Shown: positions 37,776-46,620 of the stretch, one piece after another
Layout: each line of letters opens with the position of its first letter
Position numbering within the stretch: the first letter of the stretch is position 1
Assembly (NCBI RefSeq): GCF_022810405.1
Contig: NZ_JALGQE010000013.1
Span: 1 to 64,000 of the forward strand
DNA: 64,000 bases
Source: Rhodococcus sp. ARC_M5
GTDB taxonomy: Bacteria; Actinomycetota; Actinomycetes; Mycobacteriales; Mycobacteriaceae
Direction: 5' to 3'
Program-made: the position numbers and the translations under genes
The notes under the pieces: generated by a model
The model's input: the letters and a program-made list of their open reading frames with translations, nothing else
What the model was told of the DNA's origin: nothing
Databases searched by the model: none

Positions 37776-40064
37776 CTAGGCAGTCTTCTCCGGGGCCGTC
37801 TTCAGCTTGGCACCTTCGATGTCGACGTTGGGCAAAATCTTGTCCAGCCACTTCGGCAGCCACCAGGCCTTGTCGCCCAGCAGCGCCATCACCGACGGAA
37901 TCAGCACCATGCGCACGACGAACGCGTCGAAGAAGACGGCCGCCGCGAGCGCGAAGCCGATGGACTTGATGAACGAGTCCGGCTCGGCGATGAACGCGGC
38001 GAACACCGAGATCATGATGACCGCGGCCGAGGTGACCACTCGTGCGCCGTACTTGAAGCCGTTGACGACGGCATCCTTTGCGGCGGCACCGTGGACGAAC
38101 TCCTCACGCATGCGCGAGACGAGGAACACCTGATAGTCCATCGCGAGGCCGAACACGACACCGATGAGGAAGATCGGCATGAAGCTGACGATCGGCTGCG
38201 GGTTGGAGATCAGGCCGAGCCCGCCCTCTTGGAAGATGAACACGGTGGCACCGAAGGTCGCGAGCACGCTGAGCAGGAATCCGAGCGTTGCAGTCAGCGG
38301 CACCAGGATGGAGCGGAACACCAGCATCAGCAGCACGAAGGCCAGGCCGACGACCACTGCCAGGTACGGAATCAAGGCGTCCTGCAGCCGTTCGGAGACG
38401 TCGAGCTCGAGTGCCGTCTGCCCGGTGACGCCGTAGGAAACGCCGTCGCTGGCCTGCACGCCCGGCTCGGCGTCGCGCAGATTCGCCACCAGGGTCTTGG
38501 TCTGCTCGCTGTTGGGCGAGGATGACGGTGTGACCAGGATCTGCGCGGTGTCACCGGCCGGGTTGACGGCGATGATCTGCGCGTTCGTGACGTCGGACTG
38601 CTCGGTGATCGTCTCGACGACCTTGCCGAACGAGGCAGTCCGATCGGCCTCTGTCACGCTCGACGCGTCGGCGATGACCAGGAGCGGTCCGTTGCGTCCG
38701 GGACCGAACCCTTCGTCGACGACGTCATAGGCCTGACGCGCGGGGGTGGACGGATCGGACGTGGCGATGGACGGCAGAGCCAGCGACAGACCTGTGGCCG
38801 GTCCTGCGATGACGCCGAGCAGGACGATGCCGCCGATCAGGCCGACCGCGGGACGCTTGACCAAGAACCTGGCCCACCGAAGTCCGTTGGTGGGCTTGGC
38901 ATCGGGAGATTCCGGGTCGGCAGTGTTGACGAACTTGAGCTTGCCTGCGAAGGCCTTGCCCTTGTAGAGGCCGAGCATGGCGGGCAGGAATGTCAGTGCG
39001 ATGAGTACCGCGATGAACACCGCGAATCCGGCTGCCAGACCCATTTGCGACAGGAACGGGATGCCGACGACGCGCAGCGCGACGAGGGCGATGAGCACGG
39101 TGGCACCGGCGAACACGACGGCCGAGCCTGCGGTTCCCACCGACCGGCCGACGGCCTCCTCACGGTCGTCGGTGAGCGTCAACTCGTGTCTGTAGCGAGC
39201 CAGGATGAACAGGGAGTAGTCGATCGCGACGGCCAGACCGATCATGATGGCGAGCACCGGTGTGAACGTCGACAGATCGGCGAAGCCGGATGCCGTGGTG
39301 ATCGCCAGGCTCGAGATGCCGATGCCGACGATGGCGGTGATGAGCGGCAGGCTGGCGGCCGCGGCGGATCCGAACATGATGAGCAGCACGACGGCGGCCA
39401 CGGCCAGACCGACGAGTTCCGACGTTCCGCCGGGCGGGGCGGTGTCCTGCGCGACGGTTCCGCCGAGCAGGACGGTCAGGCCGGCGTCACGCGCGGGCTG
39501 TGCTGCCTCGTCGAGTTCGGTGCGGATCTGGTCGGTGACGTCCGCGAGCTCGACGTCGATCGGCACGGTGACCGTTCCGACGTTGCCATTGGGGCTCAGC
39601 GGTGATGTGGCTGCGGCGTCGGCTGCTACCTCGTCCGCCGGGGTACCTGCTTCCGCTGCTGCCTCGGTGTATCGCTCGATGGTGGACTGATTGGCAGCGA
39701 CCGGATTGGCCAGCGGCGGAGCACCTTCCGCAGGCTTGGCGGCGTCGATCTTCTCGATCTCGGCGATGGTGGCATCGATGGCCGAGGTGTACTGCGGGGT
39801 GTCCAGCGTTTGCCCGTCCGGGGCTTGGAAGACGTACTCGGCGTTGACGGCGGTGAGCGGATCCTCGGCGTTGCCGAAGCGCTCCTCCTGCAGGTCCAGT
39901 GCGGCCTGTGCCGGTGTGCCCGGGATGTTGAACGAGTTTGCTGTGGGGCCGGACAGCGTTGCTGCGCCCACTCCGGCGAGAACCAGAATCGCCAGCCACA
40001 GTCCGAGGACCATGCCCTTACGCCGGTACGCGAATCTTCCGATTCGGTAGAGATAGGTGGCCAC
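37776..40064 (-). CDS. MMPL-family RND transporter
   Basis: About 762 residues with 11-12 helices in two repeats and two large extracytoplasmic loops. GLAVAIDYSLFILARYRHE (first repeat) and GLAMDYQVFLVSRMREE (second repeat) are the proton-relay signatures of MMPL proteins, which export lipids or drugs. The GTG at 40064 follows GAGGAG by 7 nt; a TTG at 40070 is the alternative. It is downstream of and close-coupled to a TetR gene that is probably its repressor. Confidence 0.9.
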   Translation of the reverse strand: MATYLYRIGRFAYRRKGMVLGLWLAILVLAGVGAATLSGPTANSFNIPGTPAQAALDLQEERFGNAEDPLTAVNAEYVFQAPDGQTLDTPQYTSAIDATIAEIEKIDAAKPAEGAPPLANPVAANQSTIERYTEAAAEAGTPADEVAADAAATSPLSPNGNVGTVTVPIDVELADVTDQIRTELDEAAQPARDAGLTVLLGGTVAQDTAPPGGTSELVGLAVAAVVLLIMFGSAAAASLPLITAIVGIGISSLAITTASGFADLSTFTPVLAIMIGLAVAIDYSLFILARYRHELTLTDDREEAVGRSVGTAGSAVVFAGATVLIALVALRVVGIPFLSQMGLAAGFAVFIAVLIALTFLPAMLGLYKGKAFAGKLKFVNTADPESPDAKPTNGLRWARFLVKRPAVGLIGGIVLLGVIAGPATGLSLALPSIATSDPSTPARQAYDVVDEGFGPGRNGPLLVIADASSVTEADRTASFGKVVETITEQSDVTNAQIIAVNPAGDTAQILVTPSSSPNSEQTKTLVANLRDAEPGVQASDGVSYGVTGQTALELDVSERLQDALIPYLAVVVGLAFVLLMLVFRSILVPLTATLGFLLSVLATFGATVFIFQEGGLGLISNPQPIVSFMPIFLIGVVFGLAMDYQVFLVSRMREEFVHGAAAKDAVVNGFKYGARVVTSAAVIMISVFAAFIAEPDSFIKSIGFALAAAVFFDAFVVRMVLIPSVMALLGDKAWWLPKWLDKILPNVDIEGAKLKTAPEKTA

Positions 40065-40066
40065 GG

Positions 40067-40741
40067 TCAAGCTCCTCGGTTGTGTTCGGACGTGGGGGTG
40101 TGAGGTTCGGGGTCAGGAGTGGAGCCTGCGGAACGACCCTTGGGTTCTGGCAGGCCGGCGCGCAGTTGGTCGAAGGCGTCCTCGATGAGGGCCCTCGGTG
40201 TCGATGCGCCTGCGGAGTCGGTGACCCAGATGTTCAGTGCTGCCGTGACGGCACCACCGACGGCCATCTGGAGCAGGTTCGGGTAGAGGTCGGTGTCGAT
40301 ATCGGTGCCGGTTCGCTCGGCGATGGCTTCGCCGAGTTTGCGGGTCAGCGATTGGTGCATTTCGAGTTTGCGTGCCATCAGGGCGGGGTTGGCTTCGATG
40401 AGCCGTGCTGCCGCGAAGGTGTCGTCCAGATCCCGGCCGGGGTCCGCGACGAGGTTGATTGCGATGTGCCGCAACGAGTCCCAGATCGGTTCGGTCGACG
40501 GCCTGGCGCGCAGGAGCTCGAACCACTCGAGGGCAGACACCTCGATGTGATGAAGAACTGCTTCTTCCTTGTTGGAGAAGTAGTTGTGGAACGTGCGGGT
40601 GGACACTCCCGCCTCGTGCGCGATGGCGTCGGCGGTGACCGCCTCGAAGCCGTGCTCCTTGCCCAGACGCACGGCGGCCATGCCGAGGGCGTCGCGGGTG
40701 GCAGCCTTCTTCAGATCGCGAAGGCCCGTCGGAGAAGTCAC
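40067..40741 (-). CDS. TetR-family regulator of the MMPL operon
   Basis: 224 residues with the N-terminal HTH (VTADAIAHEAGVSTRTFHNYFSNKEE, ~38-63) and a ligand domain typical of TetR repressors of efflux pumps. The stop lies 2 nt before the MMPL start, so both are in one operon. A pair of inverted repeats 17-53 bp upstream suits autoregulation. The ligand may be a pump substrate. Confidence 0.88.
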   Translation of the reverse strand: MTSPTGLRDLKKAATRDALGMAAVRLGKEHGFEAVTADAIAHEAGVSTRTFHNYFSNKEEAVLHHIEVSALEWFELLRARPSTEPIWDSLRHIAINLVADPGRDLDDTFAAARLIEANPALMARKLEMHQSLTRKLGEAIAERTGTDIDTDLYPNLLQMAVGGAVTAALNIWVTDSAGASTPRALIEDAFDQLRAGLPEPKGRSAGSTPDPEPHTPTSEHNRGA

Positions 40742-40757
40742 GCTTACCAACCTACGG

Positions 40758-40794
40758 AACTTGCACGGTTCTGCAAGTTTGCAGTGGAGTGCAA
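40758..40794. promoter_or_regulatory. Tandem inverted-repeat operator of the TetR/MMPL operon
   Basis: AACTTGCA-N6-TGCAAGTT at 40758-40779 is a perfect 8-bp dyad. TTGCA-N6-TGCAA at 40779-40794 repeats the core with centres 18 bp apart. Such spacing is common for two TetR dimers on DNA. Confidence 0.75.
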
Positions 40795-40836
40795 TTTTGT
40801 CGATCCCGACACAGCTGGCAACAGATGTGACTCAGG

Positions 40837-41295
40837 TCATCGACGCGCCCATGCGGTCGGCTCGCTGACCAGCTCTTTCACAAAGCCCGGCAGATCGTCC
40901 TCGACGATATCCGCGAGCGACACCGCCTCGAGCACCGCGCGAAGATTGACGCGCACCGCCAGCCAGACCCGGGTGAGCGGCTCGGCGGGGCCGGCATATT
41001 CCGCGTCCTCGGGCCGCTGCCCGCGCACCGACGCCAGCGGCCCCTCGACTGCCCTGATCACGTCGGCAACAGAAATGTCCGACGCCTCCCGCGCCAGCCA
41101 GTATCCGCCGTCGGGTCCCCGTCTACTGCACACCAGATCTGCGCGACGGAGATCCGAGAGCACCGATTCGAGAAACTTGTGCGGGATACCCTGCGCGGCG
41201 GCCAGGGCCTCGGCCTTCGCCGGCCGCTGCCCGCCGACGGCCGCGAGTTCGACGAGCGTCCGGACCGCGTAGTCCGCCTTGGCCGTGATGTGCAC
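40837..41295 (-). CDS. Rrf2-family transcriptional regulator without Fe-S cysteines
   Basis: 152 residues. The N-terminal winged HTH reads TAKADYAVRTLVELAA, then LSDLRRADLVCSRRGPDGGYWLA, typical of Rrf2. The region that holds three cysteines in IscR/NsrR has none (EGPLASVRGQRPEDAEYAG), so an iron-sulfur sensor is unlikely. A CymR-like protein-partner or ligand mode is possible. GTG 41295 is preferred, with AGGA 7 nt upstream inside a 9-bp dyad, which predicts autorepression. Confidence 0.85.
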   Translation of the reverse strand: MHITAKADYAVRTLVELAAVGGQRPAKAEALAAAQGIPHKFLESVLSDLRRADLVCSRRGPDGGYWLAREASDISVADVIRAVEGPLASVRGQRPEDAEYAGPAEPLTRVWLAVRVNLRAVLEAVSLADIVEDDLPGFVKELVSEPTAWARR

Positions 41296-41300
41296 GCTCA

Positions 41301-41323
41301 ATTCCTATCATTCCGATAGGAAT
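41301..41323. promoter_or_regulatory. Rrf2 autoregulatory operator candidate
   Basis: Perfect 9-bp arms ATTCCTATC and GATAGGAAT with a 5-nt spacer, 5 bp upstream of the Rrf2 start, covering its ribosome site. Length and symmetry match Rrf2-type sites. Confidence 0.7.
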
Positions 41324-41355
41324 GTGGCGAGCAGTTGCCGCAGTGAGCCGAGCTG

Positions 41356-42033
41356 TCAGGAACCGTCCGGTATCGCGACGACCACCTCGTTGCGACGGAA
41401 AGGTGCCAAGGTCCAGGGCGGATCGTAGAACCAGGTCATCGGCTCACCCACCATCTCGATGCCGTGGGCGCGCAGAGTGTCGGTCAACGCCGCCAGCTTC
41501 GGTTCGACAGCGTCCCGGCTGCGGCCACCGCTGAAACGCAGCACGGCCACTGTCTCCGCCGGAACCGCCGTCAACGTCACGCGGTCGTCGTCGGGCGTGG
41601 GCAGCGTGTCCATCGTCCACTCGGCCGGCATGAAGAACCGAACGACCCAGCCGTCGCTGCCGGACGTGCTCGACACGGGAGCCGTCATCGCTATCTTCTG
41701 CGAGCCTGCGGACGACTGGCTGACAGGAGCGGTCATCGCGACCTTCTGCTTACCCCCGTTTCCGCCGAAGATGTACCGGGCCAGGCGACGAAAACCCTCC
41801 TGGCGCGCCTCGTCTTCATCGGCGTCGACGGTGGTCTGGGCCGCGATGCGTGGTTCGTAGCGACGAATCTCCACCGCATCGGTCAGTCGCCGGCTCGTGT
41901 GCGGTGGTTCCTCGGTGCCGACCCGAATTCCGACGACACCCACCACGGACTCGACTACCTGTCCGGCCGTGGACGCGATTTTCTGCAACAAGTCCGACTC
42001 CGCTCTCTTTGCCGATAGGTGCGCACCTTCCAC
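41356..42033 (-). CDS. SOUL-family heme-binding protein
   Basis: 225 residues. The IRRYEPRIAAQTTVD start, KVAMTAPV repeated twice (KVAMTAPVSQ and KIAMTAPVSS) and the late VAVLRFSGG are SOUL/HBP signatures. Bacterial members may bind heme or tetrapyrroles; no ligand is proven. The N-terminal 40 residues are hydrophobic in part but not a clear signal. It lies upstream of Rrf2 in the same direction, with the Rrf2 site in the gap. Confidence 0.83.
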   Translation of the reverse strand: MEGAHLSAKRAESDLLQKIASTAGQVVESVVGVVGIRVGTEEPPHTSRRLTDAVEIRRYEPRIAAQTTVDADEDEARQEGFRRLARYIFGGNGGKQKVAMTAPVSQSSAGSQKIAMTAPVSSTSGSDGWVVRFFMPAEWTMDTLPTPDDDRVTLTAVPAETVAVLRFSGGRSRDAVEPKLAALTDTLRAHGIEMVGEPMTWFYDPPWTLAPFRRNEVVVAIPDGS

Positions 42034-42104
42034 GGTACGAGCCGTAGGAAAGCTGGACAGGCAGCGTTACACTTTTCACCTGGCTGTCACGCACTGGAGG
42101 TTCG

Positions 42105-43010
42105 ATGTACGAGTGGATCGGTACGGCGTGGAACGCACTGCCCGAGCCGCTGCGCGATCCCGTGGCGCTGGCCATTCCCGCATTCGCGCTGCTGTTGGCG
42201 ATCGAGTGGATCGCAGCCGCAAAGCTCGAGGACGGTTCGCGGGGCAGTTATTCCGCGAGGGATGCGCGGGCCAGCCTCAGCATGGGCCTGGTGTCGATCG
42301 CGACCACCACGGCGTGGAAGGCACTCGCCCTGATCGGGTACACGGCGATCTACGTCTACGTCGCGCCGTGGCATCTCCCGGCCGACGCCTGGTACACGTG
42401 GGTGATCCTGATCCTGGGCGTCGACCTGCTGTTCTACGGCTATCACCGCATCGCGCATCGAACCCGACTGATCTGGGCGACGCATCAGGCCCACCACTCG
42501 AGCGAGTACTTCAACTTCGCCGCGGCGCTGCGTCAGAAGTGGAACAACAGCGGCGAGGTCATCATGTGGCTTCCGCTCCCCCTGCTGGGAATGCCGCCGT
42601 GGATGGTGTTCGTCGGATTCTCGATCAACCTCGTCTACCAATTCTGGGTACACACCGAGCGCATCGACCGGCTGCCGCGTCCGTTCGAGTTCGTCTTCAA
42701 CACGCCCTCACATCATCGCGTCCATCACGGCCGCGATCCGCAGTATCTGGACAAGAACTACGGCGGCATCCTGATCATCTGGGACCGCCTGTTCGGCACG
42801 TACGCCGAGGAGGTCGAGCGCCCCAACTACGGCCTGACGAAACCGGTCGACACGTTCAACATCTGGACCCTCCAGACACACGAATACCGCAACATCGCGC
42901 GAGATGTTGCGGCATCGCGGTCATGGAAGGAACGCGTCGGATATCTCGTCGGACCGCCGGGATGGACGCCTGCCGGCCCCCGAGAACGCGCTACTGCTGA
43001 TTCAGATTGA
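42105..43010 (+). CDS. Fatty acid hydroxylase / sterol desaturase superfamily membrane protein
   Basis: 301 residues, four or more helices. The eight-histidine di-iron motifs HRIAH (~115), HQAHH (~126-130) and HHRVHH (~206) are visible. The family uses O2 to hydroxylate or desaturate lipids. WRD-type loops and the DKNYGG block are typical. The ATG at 42105 follows GGAGG. It converges with the YceI-like gene, overlapping by 20 nt. Substrate unknown. Confidence 0.86.
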   Translation: MYEWIGTAWNALPEPLRDPVALAIPAFALLLAIEWIAAAKLEDGSRGSYSARDARASLSMGLVSIATTTAWKALALIGYTAIYVYVAPWHLPADAWYTWVILILGVDLLFYGYHRIAHRTRLIWATHQAHHSSEYFNFAAALRQKWNNSGEVIMWLPLPLLGMPPWMVFVGFSINLVYQFWVHTERIDRLPRPFEFVFNTPSHHRVHHGRDPQYLDKNYGGILIIWDRLFGTYAEEVERPNYGLTKPVDTFNIWTLQTHEYRNIARDVAASRSWKERVGYLVGPPGWTPAGPRERATADSD

Positions 43011-43680
43011 TCAGGAAGTCGATGGTCCCGGACGGATCGACCGTGACGAAACCGAGTGAAGGCGGCTCGATCTCGTAGTCGGACCACGTCGTCGGAATGG
43101 CACCCGACGCGATGAGCGTGTCACCGGACTGCAGTACCTCCATCTCGACCGAGACCGGACGCGTCTGATCCTTGAGCGTCAACGTGCCCTCCGCGGTGAC
43201 GGTCATGGTGGTTCCGTCCCGAGGGAGGTCGGACAGATCGATCGGCGAGTCGATGCTGAACGTCGCCGTCGGGTAGGTGGCGGTATCGAAGATGTTGCCG
43301 CGGAACTGGCCGTCGCGACGATCGCTGTCGGTGCTGATCGAGTTGGTCATCACGACCACCTGGCCCTCGGTGAGGGTGTCGTCGGCTATGACCACATTGC
43401 CTGCCACCTCGGTCGTCGATCCGACCACGGTGACGTCGGAGCCGTTGAGCAGCTCGTCGACGGTATAGCCCGCGGCGGTCGTGTTGGCAGCGTCGCCCGG
43501 GGTGACGATCCACCGTCCGTCGATGCTCTCGGTGCTCGCGGCCTGCGCGCCGGAGGTCGACACGGATGCTGCCGGTGCGTCGTCTTCCTGCAGAGACGCA
43601 TAGATCTTGGGGCCGAAGTACAGCCCGAGCGCCACGACGGCGACGACAACTACTCCTACGATCCACCATTTCTTGGTCAT
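42991..43680 (-). CDS. Membrane-anchored YceI-family lipid-binding protein
   Basis: 229 residues: N-terminal signal anchor (WWIVGVVVVAVVALGLYF), a low-complexity linker, then a YceI lipocalin-like barrel (DGRWIVTPGDAANTTAAGYTV; RNIFDTATYPTATF-like strand). YceI proteins bind isoprenoid quinones or lipids in a hydrophobic pocket. ATG 43680 is the likely start. A second, soluble YceI gene is at 59.5 kb. No operon partner. Confidence 0.82.
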   Translation of the reverse strand: MTKKWWIVGVVVVAVVALGLYFGPKIYASLQEDDAPAASVSTSGAQAASTESIDGRWIVTPGDAANTTAAGYTVDELLNGSDVTVVGSTTEVAGNVVIADDTLTEGQVVVMTNSISTDSDRRDGQFRGNIFDTATYPTATFSIDSPIDLSDLPRDGTTMTVTAEGTLTLKDQTRPVSVEMEVLQSGDTLIASGAIPTTWSDYEIEPPSLGFVTVDPSGTIDFLINLNQQ

Positions 43681-43791
43681 GACTGCCGATGGTAGTTGCA
43701 GCTTCAAGCCGGTGGGGAACGAGCGGCCTGGCAACTCCCTGAGAGTTTTGTCCGTTTACCCCGTGAACATGTGTCGGTACCGGCAGGCACA

Positions 43792-44811
43792 ATGGTCCAC
43801 ATGGATCCGGTGGGCGCGCTTCGAGAGATCGGCTTCTGGCTCGAACGATCACGCTCGGACACCCACCGCGTCAAGGCATACCGCAGGGCTGCCGATGTGG
43901 TCGAATCCCTCAGTCCCGCACAGCGATCCGAGCACGAGAAGGCAGACACCTGGTCCTCACTGACCGGCATCGGAGCCAAGACCTCGCTGATCATTCGACA
44001 GGCTCTGACCCAGGACGTCCCTGATTACCTGCTCGAGCAACGGGCTGCCGCAGAGCCCATCGGCGACAACGATCTTCGCGCCGCACTGAAAGGCGATCTG
44101 CACACCCATTCCAACTGGTCCGACGGCGGCAGCCCCATCGAGGAGATGATGCGCACGGCTGCGGGGCTTGGTCACGAGTACTGCGCGCTGACCGATCATT
44201 CCCCACGCCTGAAGGTTGCGAACGGCCTCACCGCCGAGCGTCTGCGCGCCCAGCTCGACATCGTCGCCGAACTCAACGAGCGGCTCGCACCGTTCCGCAT
44301 CCTCACCGGGATCGAGGTGGACATCCTCGACGACGGCTCGCTCGACCAGGACGAGGGACTGCTCGCCGAGCTGGACGTGGTGGTGGCGAGCGTGCACTCC
44401 AACCTGCGAGCCGACTCCAAGACCATGACCAAACGCATGGTCACCGCCATCGCCAACCCTCATGTCGACGTCCTCGGCCACTGCACCGGACGGCTCGTCG
44501 AGGGCGGACGCGGCACCCGACCCGAATCGACGTTCGACGCCCCCGTGGTGTTCGAGGGCTGCCGTCAATTCGGCACCGCAGTCGAGATCAACGCCAGACC
44601 CGAACGCCAGGATCCCCCCGAGCGACTGATCGACATCGCCCTCGAACGCGACTGCCTGTTCTCCATCGACACCGACGCGCACGCACCCGGGCAACTCGAC
44701 TGGCAGGGCTACGGCTGCATCCGCGCCGAAGCACAGGGCGTCCCTGCTGAGCGCGTGATCAACACCTGGCCGCTCGCCGAACTGCTCGAGTGGACGGCTC
44801 GGCGCGCGTGA
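43792..44811 (+). CDS. PHP-domain phosphoesterase with N-terminal helix-hairpin-helix region (PolX-type tail)
   Basis: About 339 residues. The first 95 residues show a PolX-like HhH segment (HRVKAYRRAADVVESL; LTGIGAKTSLII). A PHP metal site follows: DLHTHSNWSDGG (~104), LTDHS, TGIEVDI, ASVHSN and DTDAHA. It looks like the PolX architecture with the polymerase domain missing. The activity may be a nuclease or phosphatase. The ATG at 43792 is followed by another at 43801. The next gene overlaps by GTGA. Confidence 0.82.
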   Translation: MVHMDPVGALREIGFWLERSRSDTHRVKAYRRAADVVESLSPAQRSEHEKADTWSSLTGIGAKTSLIIRQALTQDVPDYLLEQRAAAEPIGDNDLRAALKGDLHTHSNWSDGGSPIEEMMRTAAGLGHEYCALTDHSPRLKVANGLTAERLRAQLDIVAELNERLAPFRILTGIEVDILDDGSLDQDEGLLAELDVVVASVHSNLRADSKTMTKRMVTAIANPHVDVLGHCTGRLVEGGRGTRPESTFDAPVVFEGCRQFGTAVEINARPERQDPPERLIDIALERDCLFSIDTDAHAPGQLDWQGYGCIRAEAQGVPAERVINTWPLAELLEWTARRA

Positions 44812-45722
44812 ACCGTCGCCACTTCCTCTCCTGCGTGCTGACGGTCGCACTGGTCGGTTGCAGCTCGGCCGACACCGACTCCTCACCGAGCACCGCAGAG
44901 ACCTATTCGGCAGCGCTGCAACCGGTTTCGAGTCCGACCAGCGACCCACTCAGATTGAAGTACGGGTACGAGCCGGACAACATCGGCGATCTCTACCTCC
45001 CCGACAACACCGCCATCTCCCTCCCGGTGGTGGTGATGATCCACGGCGGAGGGTGGCAGGAAGAACCAGACCTGTCGTACTTCCAGCAGATGGCGACGGC
45101 CATCGCCGACGAGGGCATCGCCGTCTGGAACGTCGAGTATCGGCGTGGGCCGAACAACTGGGCCAACACGCTCTCCGACGTCGACGACGCCACCGAGGCG
45201 CTGGCAACCGTCGTACAGGACGCAGCAGGCGGGAGGCTCGATCTCGATCGCGTCCACATCGCCGGACACTCGGCCGGTGGGCAGCTGGCCGCGTGGGTGG
45301 CCGCTCGACACCTGATGCCGGTCGATGCGCCGGGAGCGGAACCGAGAATCCGGCCACGCAGCGCCACCATCATGGCCGGCGTCTTCGACATGAAACGAGC
45401 CGCCGACATCGGCGGCGACAAGTTCGTCCCCGCCTTTCTCGGCGGCATGCCCAACGAAGTGCCCGGGCGCTACAAGATCGCCTCCCCCATCGAATACCTC
45501 CCCCTCGACGTTCCGCTGACCGCGCTGCACGGTGACGCCGACCGAACCGTCTCGGTCAACCAGAGCCGCGTCTACGTCGACGCCGCCACGAAGGCGGGCA
45601 GCACCGACCCCGAGCTAGTCGTTCTGCCCGGAGCCGGACACGGCGCGTTCCTCGACCCGAAGAACGTGGCCTGGTCGACGACGCTCAGCACCATCACGGG
45701 GCGGGCGCAGACCCTGCTCTGA
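44808..45722 (+). CDS. Alpha/beta-hydrolase lipoprotein
   Basis: 304 residues with a lipoprotein signal ending VALVGC (lipidated Cys ~18). The body has the oxyanion motif MIHGGGWQ, the nucleophile elbow GHSAGG, acid residue GDAD and catalytic GHG. It resembles bacterial carboxylesterases of the HSL/BD-FAE type. The cell-surface location suggests ester hydrolysis outside the membrane. It overlaps the PHP gene stop, so the two are co-translated. Substrate unknown. Confidence 0.83.
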   Translation: MNRRHFLSCVLTVALVGCSSADTDSSPSTAETYSAALQPVSSPTSDPLRLKYGYEPDNIGDLYLPDNTAISLPVVVMIHGGGWQEEPDLSYFQQMATAIADEGIAVWNVEYRRGPNNWANTLSDVDDATEALATVVQDAAGGRLDLDRVHIAGHSAGGQLAAWVAARHLMPVDAPGAEPRIRPRSATIMAGVFDMKRAADIGGDKFVPAFLGGMPNEVPGRYKIASPIEYLPLDVPLTALHGDADRTVSVNQSRVYVDAATKAGSTDPELVVLPGAGHGAFLDPKNVAWSTTLSTITGRAQTLL

Positions 45723-45745
45723 GGTCCAGGTGGTACACAGTTGCG

Positions 45746-46213
45746 ATGAAACGAAGAATCGTGACCGGATTGCTCGGGCTGATCATGGCCGTCTCGGTGG
45801 CCGGATGTAGCAGCGACCCGTCGAGCGAGGAAGCGTCGACCACTACAACTGTCGCCACGACCACCACTGCCGCCGCCTCCACGACGGTCGCCGAGACCAC
45901 CACGGTCGACGCGCCTGCACCCGCTCCTGCACCGGCCCCGGCTCCGGCCGTCGAGCCGCCGCCTGCTGCCGAGCCTGCAGCTCCGACGGATGCGACCTCA
46001 GGGGTCACCGGTGAAGCGCTCTACCAGCAGACCTGTACCCAGTTCATGCCGTCCATCGATGCGCTGGAGCAAACCGGAATCTCCGATCGCGCCAAGTCGG
46101 TCGAGGGTCTGCGCACCGAAATGACCACCGCGCCCAGCTGGAACGACGTACCGCCCGGCGATCAGAACGAAATTCTGCGTGGCCTCGACGCCGCCGGTGC
46201 GGGGCAATGCTGA
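45746..46213 (+). CDS. Small Thr/Ala-Pro-rich lipoprotein
   Basis: 155 residues. Signal peptide ending SVAGC gives lipid attachment near Cys 21. Then comes a Thr-rich stretch, an Ala-Pro repeat block (about residues 56-80) that may span the wall, and a C-terminal domain with two cysteines (QQTC and GAGQC) that could form a disulfide. Orphan family, probably cell-surface. Function unknown. Confidence 0.72.
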   Translation: MKRRIVTGLLGLIMAVSVAGCSSDPSSEEASTTTTVATTTTAAASTTVAETTTVDAPAPAPAPAPAPAVEPPPAAEPAAPTDATSGVTGEALYQQTCTQFMPSIDALEQTGISDRAKSVEGLRTEMTTAPSWNDVPPGDQNEILRGLDAAGAGQC

Positions 46214-46258
46214 GCGTCTGAGTCGCTGGAGTTCTGCCCGGCTGGGCCCGGTCCGGCA

Positions 46259-46369
46259 ATCCCGCCCCGGTGATCCCGCAAACGCGCGCGCATTTGCCAA
46301 ACGCTCGCGGTCTAGGCAGCGAACTTGCTCGCGTCTGACGAATGCGCGCGCGTTTGCGAAGAAACCTGG
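46259..46369. repeat. 111-bp hairpin element, copy 1
   Basis: It contains 17-bp perfect inverted arms CGCAAACGCGCGCGCAT (46277-46293) and the reverse complement at 46342-46358. The whole 111 bp is identical to copy 2 at 46444-46554. Non-coding, MITE-like. Confidence 0.9.
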
Positions 46370-46443
46370 ACGCAGAGGACCGCCAACCGCAACGGTGTAC
46401 CAGATACCCGCGCACTCCTCAGTGCGCCCACTTCCGCACAGTG

Positions 46444-46554
46444 ATCCCGCCCCGGTGATCCCGCAAACGCGCGCGCATTTGCCAAACGCTCGCGGTCTAG
46501 GCAGCGAACTTGCTCGCGTCTGACGAATGCGCGCGCGTTTGCGAAGAAACCTGG
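46444..46554. repeat. 111-bp hairpin element, copy 2
   Basis: An exact direct repeat of 46259-46369, offset by 185 bp, with the same internal 17-bp inverted arms. Between the copies lie 74 bp of unique sequence. It precedes the tRNA-Ser(CGA) terminator. Confidence 0.9.
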
Positions 46555-46582
46555 CCCGGCGCAGCCCCCACCCCACGCGCAC

Positions 46583-46617
46583 AAAAAAACTCCCCACCCG
46601 ACGGATCGGGTGGGGAG
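46583..46617 (-). terminator. Intrinsic terminator of tRNA-Ser(CGA)
   Basis: A 12-bp perfect stem CTCCCCACCCGA / TCGGGTGGGGAG, with a 4-nt loop and a run of seven T on the minus strand. It lies 4 bp after the encoded CCA of the tRNA. Confidence 0.95.
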
Positions 46618-46620
46618 CTG

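Noticed and set aside
44808-45722. Alpha/beta hydrolase as the missing kynurenine formamidase
   Set aside because: It is an exported lipoprotein 20 kb from the kyn operon; formamidase acts in the cytosol. Only the HGG motif is shared.
46259-46554. The duplicated element as a CRISPR array
   Set aside because: There are only two copies, each 111 bp and self-complementary, without cas genes.
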